Part shown: positions 53,756 through 60,406 of the stretch, piece after piece
Position numbering within the stretch: position 1 is the first letter of the stretch
How the letters are laid out: every line of letters begins with the position of its first letter
Origin: Candidatus Nitrosacidococcus tergens
Lineage (GTDB): Bacteria > Pseudomonadota > Gammaproteobacteria > Nitrosococcales > Nitrosococcaceae
Assembly: GCF_902810445.1 (NCBI RefSeq)
Contig: NZ_LR778175.1
Coordinates: 1,445,001 to 1,509,000 of the forward strand
Length of the DNA stretch: 64,000 nucleotides
Reading direction: 5' to 3'
The notes under the pieces: generated by a model
What the model was told of the DNA's origin: nothing
The model's input: only the letters and a program-made list of their open reading frames with translations
Database searches by the model: none
Translations under genes and position numbers: made by a program

Positions 53756-54457
53756 ATGGAAAACTTACCCATTATTGCTTTACAAAACATAAAAAAAATT
53801 TATGGTACGGGCAGTGCCGCTATGAAAGCCCTAAAGGGAATTAATGTACAAATTGATTCAGGGGATTTTATTGCCGTCATGGGCCATAGTGGTTCAGGTA
53901 AATCCACCTGCCTTAATATTTTAGGCTGCTTGGATACGCCCACATCAGGAAATTATCTTTTTAAAGGGGTCAATGTGGCTAACCTATCCCGTAATCAACG
54001 AGCATGGATTAGACGACACTATTTAGGATTTGTGTTTCAAGGATTTAATTTACTCAATCGAACTTCTGCTTTGGAAAATGTGGAGCTACCACTTATATAT
54101 CGAGGCTTTTCTGCCACCCAGCGACATCACCAAGGTAAAGCAGCCTTGGCAACCGTTGGTTTATCTGGTTGGGAGAGTCATACTCCGGGGGCACTCTCTG
54201 GAGGACAGCAACAACGAGTAGCCATTGCCAGAGCTATTGTTACCCAACCTCAAGTATTATTTGCCGATGAACCGACTGGAAATTTAGATACGGCACGAAG
54301 CCATGAAATTATGGGGTTACTCACAGAATTAAACCGAACCCGAGGGATTACTATTGTCATGGTCACCCATGAGGAAGAAACTGCTGCCTATGCCAAACGG
54401 ATTATCCATTTTATTGATGGGCAAATCGCCCAAGATGAACGAAAAAATAGAGTCTAA
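53756..54457 (+). CDS. MacB-type ABC transporter ATPase
   Basis: The 233-residue ATPase has Walker A GHSGSGKST at 43-51, the signature LSGGQQQRVAIARAI, Walker B VLFADEPTGNLD and the H-loop VTHEEE. It belongs to the MacB/LolD/FtsE branch. I start it at ATG 53756, two bases after the adaptor stop; the frame is open further upstream but only inside the adaptor gene. Unlike E. coli MacB, in which ATPase and permease are one chain, here they are separate. Confidence 0.94.
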   Translation: MENLPIIALQNIKKIYGTGSAAMKALKGINVQIDSGDFIAVMGHSGSGKSTCLNILGCLDTPTSGNYLFKGVNVANLSRNQRAWIRRHYLGFVFQGFNLLNRTSALENVELPLIYRGFSATQRHHQGKAALATVGLSGWESHTPGALSGGQQQRVAIARAIVTQPQVLFADEPTGNLDTARSHEIMGLLTELNRTRGITIVMVTHEEETAAYAKRIIHFIDGQIAQDERKNRV

Positions 54458-54460
54458 ACC

Positions 54461-55666
54461 ATGTGGTTAAATGCACTATTATTGGCTTGGCGAGAAATTC
54501 GCCGTAACTTGATGCGATCTTTTCTGACTATTTTAGGAATTATTATTGGGGTGGCTTCGGTGATTACTATGGTAACCCTAGGTAACGGTGCTACTTTAAA
54601 GATTACGAATCAAATTGCCAGTCTAGGAAGTAACTTATTAATTCTACGCCCAGGGCAACGTCGTCATGCGAGCAACGCTACCACTGCTCCTGCCTTTACC
54701 CTTCGAGATCAAGAAGCCTTAAATCGAGAGATGGATTCTATCCGTGCTATTAGTGGATCTGCCTCTGATGCAGTAATTGCTATTTATAGTAATCATAACT
54801 GGGCAACCACCATTAATGGAGTAGATGAAAATTATTTCACCGTGCGAAACTGGCATCTTGTATCTGGGCGTAATTTTTTAGAAAGCGAATTTCACGGCGG
54901 TAAAGGAGTTTGTATTTTAGGAGCAACCGTACAGGACCAACTCTTTGACGACCAAGATTCTTTAGGAAAATATATTCGACTTAAAAAACTCTCTTGCCAA
55001 GTCATCGGTATATTAGAAGCTAAGGGACAAACCATGATGGGCATGGATCAAGATGACACCATTTTAATTCCCTTACGTACCTTTCAGCGACGAATTATTG
55101 GCAATCAAGATATAGGAATCATTCAAATTTCCTTACAAAATGGGGTTTCAGAGCAAAAAGCAAAAGAAGAAATTACCCAGATTATGCGCAAACGTCGTCA
55201 TATTTCCCCCTCGGATCGGGAAGATTTTTCTGTGCTAGATATGAAAGAAATTACCCAAATGCTCACTGGCACTACCCAAATCATGACTACCCTTTTAGGG
55301 GCAGTGGCTGCGGTGAGTTTACTGGTAGGTGGGATTGGGATTATGAATATCATGCTGGTATCGGTGACAGAACGAACCCGAGAAATTGGGATTAGACTTG
55401 CGATTGGGGCTTTAGAACGGGAAGTATTACTCCAATTTTTAGTAGAAGCGGTGGTTCTTTCTTCTTTGGGGGGATTAATCGGAGTAGGATTAGCTTTAAT
55501 TACTTCCCTGGGGTTAAGCACCCTGCTACAAATTCCCTTTATTTTAAAGCCCGGAATTATGTCGATAGCTTTTTTATTTTCCAGTGGAGTAGGTATTGTG
55601 TTTGGTTATTTTCCTGCCCGAAAAGCGGCTATGCTCGATCCGATGGAAGCCCTTCGCCATGAATAA
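54461..55666 (+). CDS. MacB-type ABC transporter permease (FtsX family)
   Basis: The 401-residue permease has a first transmembrane helix at about 20-42 (RSFLTILGIIIGVASVITMV), a periplasmic MacB core domain (about 45-265), and an FtsX domain with three helices near the C-terminus, including the family segment GGIGIMNIMLVSVTERTREIGIR. It works with the ATPase three bases upstream and the adaptor. MacB-type pumps export peptides, siderophores or antimicrobials; the substrate here is unknown. Confidence 0.94.
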   Translation: MWLNALLLAWREIRRNLMRSFLTILGIIIGVASVITMVTLGNGATLKITNQIASLGSNLLILRPGQRRHASNATTAPAFTLRDQEALNREMDSIRAISGSASDAVIAIYSNHNWATTINGVDENYFTVRNWHLVSGRNFLESEFHGGKGVCILGATVQDQLFDDQDSLGKYIRLKKLSCQVIGILEAKGQTMMGMDQDDTILIPLRTFQRRIIGNQDIGIIQISLQNGVSEQKAKEEITQIMRKRRHISPSDREDFSVLDMKEITQMLTGTTQIMTTLLGAVAAVSLLVGGIGIMNIMLVSVTERTREIGIRLAIGALEREVLLQFLVEAVVLSSLGGLIGVGLALITSLGLSTLLQIPFILKPGIMSIAFLFSSGVGIVFGYFPARKAAMLDPMEALRHE

Positions 55667-55721
55667 AATCTTGCTATACTGATGGGTATATTATGGTTTT
55701 TAACTTAAAACATAAACACCC

Positions 55722-56183
55722 ATGAACAAAGCTAAAAAATACCTACTCATTTATCTCCCCCTCCTTGTATTATTCGGGTATGAGTTTAAATCCATCATTA
55801 TCGATCGGGGCAAAATCATTCTACCTGATGGCAGTAAAGTCCTTCCTGCCGAACTAAAAACAGAAAAAGTCCTCAATTCCATTGCGGCAGAAATGAACAA
55901 AATGTTGCCCCGAGTGGTAGATCAGGATACCAAGCTTACTTTGGTAGAAGCTAAAGAAGGGGAGTTAATTTATGATTACGATAAAATTAACAAAAATGCT
56001 GATGAATTTAATGCCAATGAATTTATTGCCATGATGAAACCCAAAGCTATTGATTTAGCCTGCCATAGTTATGACATGGAAGCCTATTTAAGCCATGGGA
56101 TTAATGTGCATTATATATTTTATGGCAAAGATCATAAATTGATTGGGGGCGTAATTGTCAACCAATTAGATTGTAGTTACTAA
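55722..56183 (+). CDS. Small membrane-anchored periplasmic protein of unknown function
   Basis: I do not recognise this 153-residue protein. It has a basic N-terminus and one hydrophobic helix at about residues 7-23 (a signal anchor), then a charged domain of about 125 residues with an LPRVVDQDTKLTLVEAKEGELIYDYDK strand pattern and two cysteines (in DLACHSY and near the C-terminal NQLDCSY), which could form a disulfide in the periplasm. It follows the MacB-type permease after 55 bases in the same direction and its stop directly abuts the convergent yqaA-like stop. Confidence 0.65.
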   Translation: MNKAKKYLLIYLPLLVLFGYEFKSIIIDRGKIILPDGSKVLPAELKTEKVLNSIAAEMNKMLPRVVDQDTKLTLVEAKEGELIYDYDKINKNADEFNANEFIAMMKPKAIDLACHSYDMEAYLSHGINVHYIFYGKDHKLIGGVIVNQLDCSY

Positions 56184-56594
56184 TTAAGCAAGGGCTTGCC
56201 AGAGAAAAACATAACGAATCCCCTTCCCGAGTGCCATAAAGAAAAACGCCGGCCAAGGGTTAATTTTTAACCAGCCGGCCACCAAACATAAAGGATCTCC
56301 AATAATCGGCAGCCAAGCTCCCAGCAAAGCTACCGATCCATAGCGTTGAATCCAAGCAACCGCTTTTTGATGAGTCGCTTGAGCAACTTGCCCTTGGGGG
56401 ATTTTTTGCTCAAGCCACCTGCCCATCAGAAACGTCACAATGCCTCCTAAGGTGTTTCCCAAGGTGGCTACTCCAATTAACAGATGGGGTAGATAACTGT
56501 GATGCAGGACTAACCAAGCAAAGACCCCTTCCGATCCACCGGGGAGTAAGGTAGCACCTAAAAAACCACTCAAGAATAATCCCCACAGAGTCAT
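56184..56594 (-). CDS. YqaA family (VTT/DedA-like) membrane protein
   Basis: The 136-residue protein has three to four membrane helices and the YqaA-type pattern FLGATLLPGGSEGVFAWLV, then GNTLGGIVTFLMGRWL and WLPIIGDPLCLVAGWLKI. It is a short relative of the DedA/VTT membrane proteins. Role unknown. Its stop touches that of the convergent gene without a spacer. Confidence 0.88.
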   Translation of the reverse strand: MTLWGLFLSGFLGATLLPGGSEGVFAWLVLHHSYLPHLLIGVATLGNTLGGIVTFLMGRWLEQKIPQGQVAQATHQKAVAWIQRYGSVALLGAWLPIIGDPLCLVAGWLKINPWPAFFFMALGKGIRYVFLWQALA

Positions 56595-56637
56595 GGTTGA
56601 GGTAAATGAGCGGACAAAAATAGTTCCTTATTATTAA

Positions 56638-57099
56638 TTATTGTGAAGGATTACTAGAGGTAGTACATCCTCTAGGCATGTATTTTACTTCTCCTACAAA
56701 CGCACAAGTCCAATTATTGTTTTGCATTTTATACAGGGTAAGTGTCTGATCTGTGAGAGCGGAGACAGCATGATTACCAAACTGGGCAGTAATGGAACTA
56801 GCTGTGCTATTGACGTTAATCAATGGTGTTCCCGCACCCTCAGAAACTTGACCATTCGCACTAATATTAGCCAGCAAATCCGAGCTACTCGCCGGATTTT
56901 CGCAAGCATCGCCCATTTGATTTCGGGCGAGGCACTCTTCAACTACCATTTTTAATCCACTGAGTTGGCTAAAAATGAGCGTCACTTGAGTCCTAATCAT
57001 ATAATCTTGATATTGAGGTAGTGCCACAGCTATGAGTACCCCAACTATTCCTACGCCTATCATGATTTCAAGTAGGCTAAATCCTAAACTAGCCTTCAT
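56638..57099 (-). CDS. Type IVa pilin-like protein (third of the cluster)
   Basis: The 153-residue protein has a six-residue prepilin leader (MKASLG), cleavage before FSLLEIM with Glu5, a hydrophobic alpha-1 helix, and a C-terminal disulfide region with NWTCAF and PRGCTT. This is the type IVa pilin pattern. The ribosome binding site is poor and no own promoter is seen. Possibly an alternative or minor pilin. Confidence 0.9.
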   Translation of the reverse strand: MKASLGFSLLEIMIGVGIVGVLIAVALPQYQDYMIRTQVTLIFSQLSGLKMVVEECLARNQMGDACENPASSSDLLANISANGQVSEGAGTPLINVNSTASSITAQFGNHAVSALTDQTLTLYKMQNNNWTCAFVGEVKYMPRGCTTSSNPSQ

Positions 57100-57149
57100 A
57101 TATATTTAGGTAAGATAAATTTTTATGTAACTTTTGTAAAATTTTATAT

Positions 57150-57638
57150 TTATTCCATTGCCGCTACTGGACAGCTAATAGGGGCATATTTGACATTTCC
57201 ACTAAAAGTGCAGGTCCAGCGGCCATTGCTATTTCGATCTAAACTGACCAAGCTGCTATTGAGTACATTGGTGGCATTGCCTCCTAAAGTAGCGCTAATA
57301 TTAGCGGTAAAATCTATATTAATCGTAATGGTAGGAGCCCCTTCTCCTGTAGAAAGATCGGCAATGCCATTGCCATTGCCCACCAGAATATTGGATCCTT
57401 GAAAAGTATTTTGGCAGGCCGTACCTGCTGCTACGGTAGTATATTGATGTTCAATGCACATCTCCACAATAGGGGTCAGGCTCTTGGCTTCGGTGACTGC
57501 CCGAATCACTTCCGTTTGCGCCACATAGGTTTGATATTGGGGAAGGGCAATCCCAGTGAGAATCCCCACAATAGCAATGCCTATCATAATTTCCATTAAG
57601 GAAAAACCTGTATTATTTTTTATTTGGATGGCTATCAT
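57150..57638 (-). CDS. Type IVa pilin-like protein (second complete pilin)
   Basis: The 162-residue protein has an 11-residue leader ending in glycine, cleavage before FSLMEIM (Glu5 present), the alpha-1 helix, and a C-terminal pair RWTCTF and PISCPV forming the D-region disulfide. It is preceded six bases upstream by a truncated pilin frame. It resembles the first pilin mainly in the N-terminal helix, the rest being divergent. Confidence 0.91.
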   Translation of the reverse strand: MIAIQIKNNTGFSLMEIMIGIAIVGILTGIALPQYQTYVAQTEVIRAVTEAKSLTPIVEMCIEHQYTTVAAGTACQNTFQGSNILVGNGNGIADLSTGEGAPTITINIDFTANISATLGGNATNVLNSSLVSLDRNSNGRWTCTFSGNVKYAPISCPVAAME

Positions 57639-57643
57639 TATAA

Positions 57644-57808
57644 TTAATCTAGGTAATCATCATCGATAGGGATCGTTTGTAGATTTTTTACTCTATCTAT
57701 ATAAGTTTGAAATTGAGGGATGGCAATTCCAGTGAGAATCCCCACAATAGCAACTACAGTCATTAACTCAATTAAGGAGAAACCTGATTTATTTTTTTGG
57801 ATAGTCAT
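57644..57808 (-). pseudogene. Truncated type IV pilin (N-terminal helix only)
   Basis: An ATG-started frame of 54 codons encodes a ten-residue basic start, then GFSLIELMTVVAIVGILTG and AIPQFQTYIDRV, the full conserved pilin N-terminus, but ends after an acidic IPIDDDYLD tail without any globular head. It stops six bases before the next pilin start. It lacks a good ribosome binding site. I read it as a remnant of a fourth pilin gene; a small functional product is less likely. Confidence 0.8.
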
Positions 57809-57853
57809 GATAGGGAAAAATAGATAGTTAAATATTTAATCCTATTAGGATCC

Positions 57854-57893
57854 TAAAAAATACTCACCCCAACTTATATCAGTAAGGGTGAGT
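57854..57893 (-). terminator. Rho-independent terminator of the first pilin gene
   Basis: On the minus strand, after the pilA stop, an eight-base stem ACTCACCC/GGGTGAGT (57893-57886 with 57869-57862) with a 16-base loop is followed by TATTTTTT. It should separate pilA from the pilin genes downstream. Confidence 0.8.
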
Positions 57894-57957
57894 GGAGTGA
57901 TGGTTTTCAAAAGTAAATATTAAGATGTTATAGCAAAAGATAGAGAATTAAGTTTAA

Positions 57958-58437
57958 CTACGGCGAAGTGCTACCACTAGGAGCACAGCTCGCAGGGGTA
58001 TATTGAGCAGTGATTTCTGTGCCATCAGGTGCACAAGTCCAAGTACCAGTACCACTTCGAGTAAGGGTAATAGTACCTCCTGTGATGGCAGTTGATGCAT
58101 GGTTACCCAGTGTTGCGGTAATGGTTACATCTGGTGCAGTTCCATCTATTTGAGGAGCCCCTAGACCGCCACTAAACAGTGGAGGAGTGCTTTGAGAGCT
58201 ACCCGTTAGGATATCTGAGCCTGTAGCAGTAGAATTTTGAGCACATGTTGTCATATCAGATATTCCATTATTGATGCAATCTTCCACTACCATTTTTAAC
58301 GCGCTGGCTTCGGAAATAGCACGAGTCACTTGTGCTTTGGCAATATAAGTTTGATATTGAGGAATAGCGACTGCTGAAAGTACTCCGACAATGGCGACGG
58401 TGATCATCAGTTCAATTAAAGAAAAACCTTTGTTCAT
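57958..58437 (-). CDS. pilA: Major type IV pilin PilA
   Basis: The 159-residue prepilin has a short leader MNKG, cleavage before FSLIELM with Glu5, the alpha-1 helix ITVAIVGVLSAVAIPQYQTYI, and a C-terminal disulfide loop (TWTCAPD to PASCAPSG). I start it at ATG 58437, which has GGGAG nine bases upstream; the frame continues to ATG 58467 but that would give an unusual leader. It has its own sigma-54 promoter, upstream dyads and terminator and lies next to pilR and pilS, so it is probably the main structural pilin. Confidence 0.94.
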   Translation of the reverse strand: MNKGFSLIELMITVAIVGVLSAVAIPQYQTYIAKAQVTRAISEASALKMVVEDCINNGISDMTTCAQNSTATGSDILTGSSQSTPPLFSGGLGAPQIDGTAPDVTITATLGNHASTAITGGTITLTRSGTGTWTCAPDGTEITAQYTPASCAPSGSTSP

Positions 58438-58625
58438 TATTTTTTTCTCCCTAAAAAAAATAGGCAATGAATGTTGTGTTGATAATTTAGGTCACTTTGT
58501 ATGTTAAGTTACCTAGAAAATGAAAGGTATATTATTTTTATTGCTTATTATTTCAGATAAAAACTATTTTTTAAATCAACAAAGTAAATATTTTTTGTTA
58601 AGCGATTTATCTCACAACTAAGTAG

Positions 58626-58641
58626 AGCAACTTATATGCCA
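58626..58641 (-). promoter_or_regulatory. Sigma-54 (-24/-12) promoter of pilA
   Basis: On the minus strand the segment reads TGGCAT-N5-TTGCT, agreeing with the sigma-54 consensus TGGCAC-N5-TTGCW at all positions but one. GG and GC have the required spacing. Transcription would start near 58614, giving a leader of about 177 bases before pilA. The adjacent PilR is a sigma-54 activator, which agrees. Confidence 0.82.
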
Positions 58642-58740
58642 CATAAGGTCATAATATTGTGTCTATATTAGGTAATTAAAAGATTATATTAATATAATAA
58701 GGTGAAAAAATATGTAAAGTCTTATTTCTACCTTAACTAA

Positions 58741-58780
58741 TATGACATTTTTAGTCATTTTTATGACCTAAAATGTCATA
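58741..58780. promoter_or_regulatory. Paired TGACA-N5-TGTCA-like dyads upstream of pilA (candidate PilR sites)
   Basis: Two 15-base dyads, TGACATTTTTAGTCA (58743-58757) and TGACCTAAAATGTCA (58764-58778), have centres 21 bases apart, two helical turns, and the whole 40-base block is itself nearly palindromic. The centres are about 136 and 157 bases upstream of the expected pilA start of transcription, the usual distance of enhancer sites for NtrC-type activators such as PilR. Confidence 0.6.
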
Positions 58781-58961
58781 TTTACTCCAAAATATGCTCT
58801 CCTTCCCAAAAACTTTGATTAGTTGGTAATTATCAGGAGTAAATTTTCTATAACTAATTAAGAAAATTAGCTAAATTTAGCTAAAAAATTAAAAATAATT
58901 TCTTATATGATAAATTTTTTAGTAATTTTACTAAGAAATAAATTTTATTTTAGCTTGTATA

Positions 58962-59027
58962 TGACAATTTTTGTCATATATAGAAGAAACTAAACTACTT
59001 ATAGAAGCGTAATAACAAAAATTGTCA
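58962..59027. promoter_or_regulatory. Two further TGACA-N5-TGTCA dyads distal to pilA
   Basis: A perfect copy, TGACAATTTTTGTCA (58962-58976), and a weaker one, TAACAAAAATTGTCA (59013-59027), repeat the motif found nearer the pilA promoter. They lie between pilR and that promoter, about 355 and 406 bases upstream of the expected start. Around them the 58468-59070 gap is very AT-rich and holds no gene I can see. Confidence 0.45.
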
Positions 59028-59070
59028 CTACACTTCTATAAAGAGTGAAAGAATGATTGAAGTAAGTCGC

Positions 59071-60405
59071 TTATTCTAAATTAAGTTTCTTTAAGCGATA
59101 GCGAAGGGCACGAAACGTAATCCCTAGCAGCCTTGCTGCTGCCGTTTTGTTATAGCCAGTTTGCTCTAATGCCCGTAGAATTGCTTGTTTTTCTAGATCT
59201 TCAAGGTGACGCTCTAGGGAAGCCTCTCCAAGAGAATGGAGCTTATCTGGCCAGCTGGTGTCTTTAGGTAGGTGTAAATTTCTGGCATCAATGATTCCTC
59301 CCTCATGGAGCACTAGGGCCCGTTCAAGGATATTCTCTAGCTCCCGTACATTGCCGGGGAAAGGATAACTTTGCAGTTTCTCAAGTGCACTAGGCGTAAT
59401 TTGAGGACAGGCATGATTACCCCGCAGTGCCAGCTGGGTAAGAATATGCTTGGCTAAAACAGGAATATCCTTTGCACGCTCTCTTAAAGGAGGTACTTGT
59501 AGCTCGACAATATTGAGTCGGTAGAATAGATCTTGGCGAAATTTCCCTTCATTCACCAGTTGAGAAAGATCCTGATGGGTGGCACATAAAATCCGTACAT
59601 CTACTGGTACTTCTCTTTGGCTACCAATGGGGCGAACTGCACGCTCTTGAATGGCACGAAGGAGCTTTACCTGCATTTGTATGGGTAAATCTGCCACTTC
59701 ATCTAAAAATAAAGTACCTTCTTGAGCGGCTTGGAAAAGCCCTTCTTTATCTCGAGAGGCTCCAGTGAAACTTCCCTTTTCATGGCCAAAGAACTCACTT
59801 TCCATCAGACTTTCTGGAATGGCGCCACAGTTGACAGGCACAAAAGGACCTGATGCTCTGGGTCCTTGGCGATGAATAAGGCGAGCCACTAATTCTTTAC
59901 CGGTACCGGATTCTCCACTGATATAGACAGGAGCTTGGCTACACGCCAGCTTAGTAATTTTGCTTCGCACCGCTTCCATAGTAGAAGATTCCCCAAGGAG
60001 CTGGTAGTTACCCTTCGCTTTTTGCAGGGGAGCAAAAGGCATTTTTAATGCCATTTTCACTAAATTGCGTAGAGATTTTACATCCAAAGGTTTAGAGATA
60101 AAATCAAAGGCACCTGATTTTAAAGCCTCTACTGCAGTTTCTACACTACCATAGGCAGTGATCACTGCTACAGGGATTTGAGGGTAGTCTTGGTTAATCA
60201 GTTTGACTAAATCTAACCCACTACCATCGGGTAGTCGCATATCGGTTAAGCATAGGTTAAAGGAGTTTGCTTTAAGATGTTTACTGGCTTCAATAAAATT
60301 CATTGCTTTTTGGCAATTAATTTTCATCCCCATTAGAGTCAAATCAAGAAGCTCTAAAATATCAGGTTCATCATCAACAACGAGTACGATTGGTGATTTG
60401 TTCAT
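59071..60405 (-). CDS. pilR: Type IV pilus sigma-54 response regulator PilR
   Basis: PilR activates pilA transcription with sigma-54 RNA polymerase. The 444-residue protein has a receiver domain (1-120, phosphorylation site D55 in LTDMRLPDGSG), an AAA+ domain (about 135-365) with Walker A GESGTGKE at 164-171, the sigma-54 contact loop GSFTGA at 211-216 and Walker B GTLFLDEVADLP, and a Fis-type helix-turn-helix at the end (NKTAAARLLGITFRALRYRL). It starts one base after the stop of pilS. Confidence 0.96.
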   Translation of the reverse strand: MNKSPIVLVVDDEPDILELLDLTLMGMKINCQKAMNFIEASKHLKANSFNLCLTDMRLPDGSGLDLVKLINQDYPQIPVAVITAYGSVETAVEALKSGAFDFISKPLDVKSLRNLVKMALKMPFAPLQKAKGNYQLLGESSTMEAVRSKITKLACSQAPVYISGESGTGKELVARLIHRQGPRASGPFVPVNCGAIPESLMESEFFGHEKGSFTGASRDKEGLFQAAQEGTLFLDEVADLPIQMQVKLLRAIQERAVRPIGSQREVPVDVRILCATHQDLSQLVNEGKFRQDLFYRLNIVELQVPPLRERAKDIPVLAKHILTQLALRGNHACPQITPSALEKLQSYPFPGNVRELENILERALVLHEGGIIDARNLHLPKDTSWPDKLHSLGEASLERHLEDLEKQAILRALEQTGYNKTAAARLLGITFRALRYRLKKLNLE

Positions 60406-60406
60406 G

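Noticed and set aside
56722..56955. Plus-strand frames opposite the pilin genes
   Set aside because: They are shadows of clear pilin coding sequence on the other strand.
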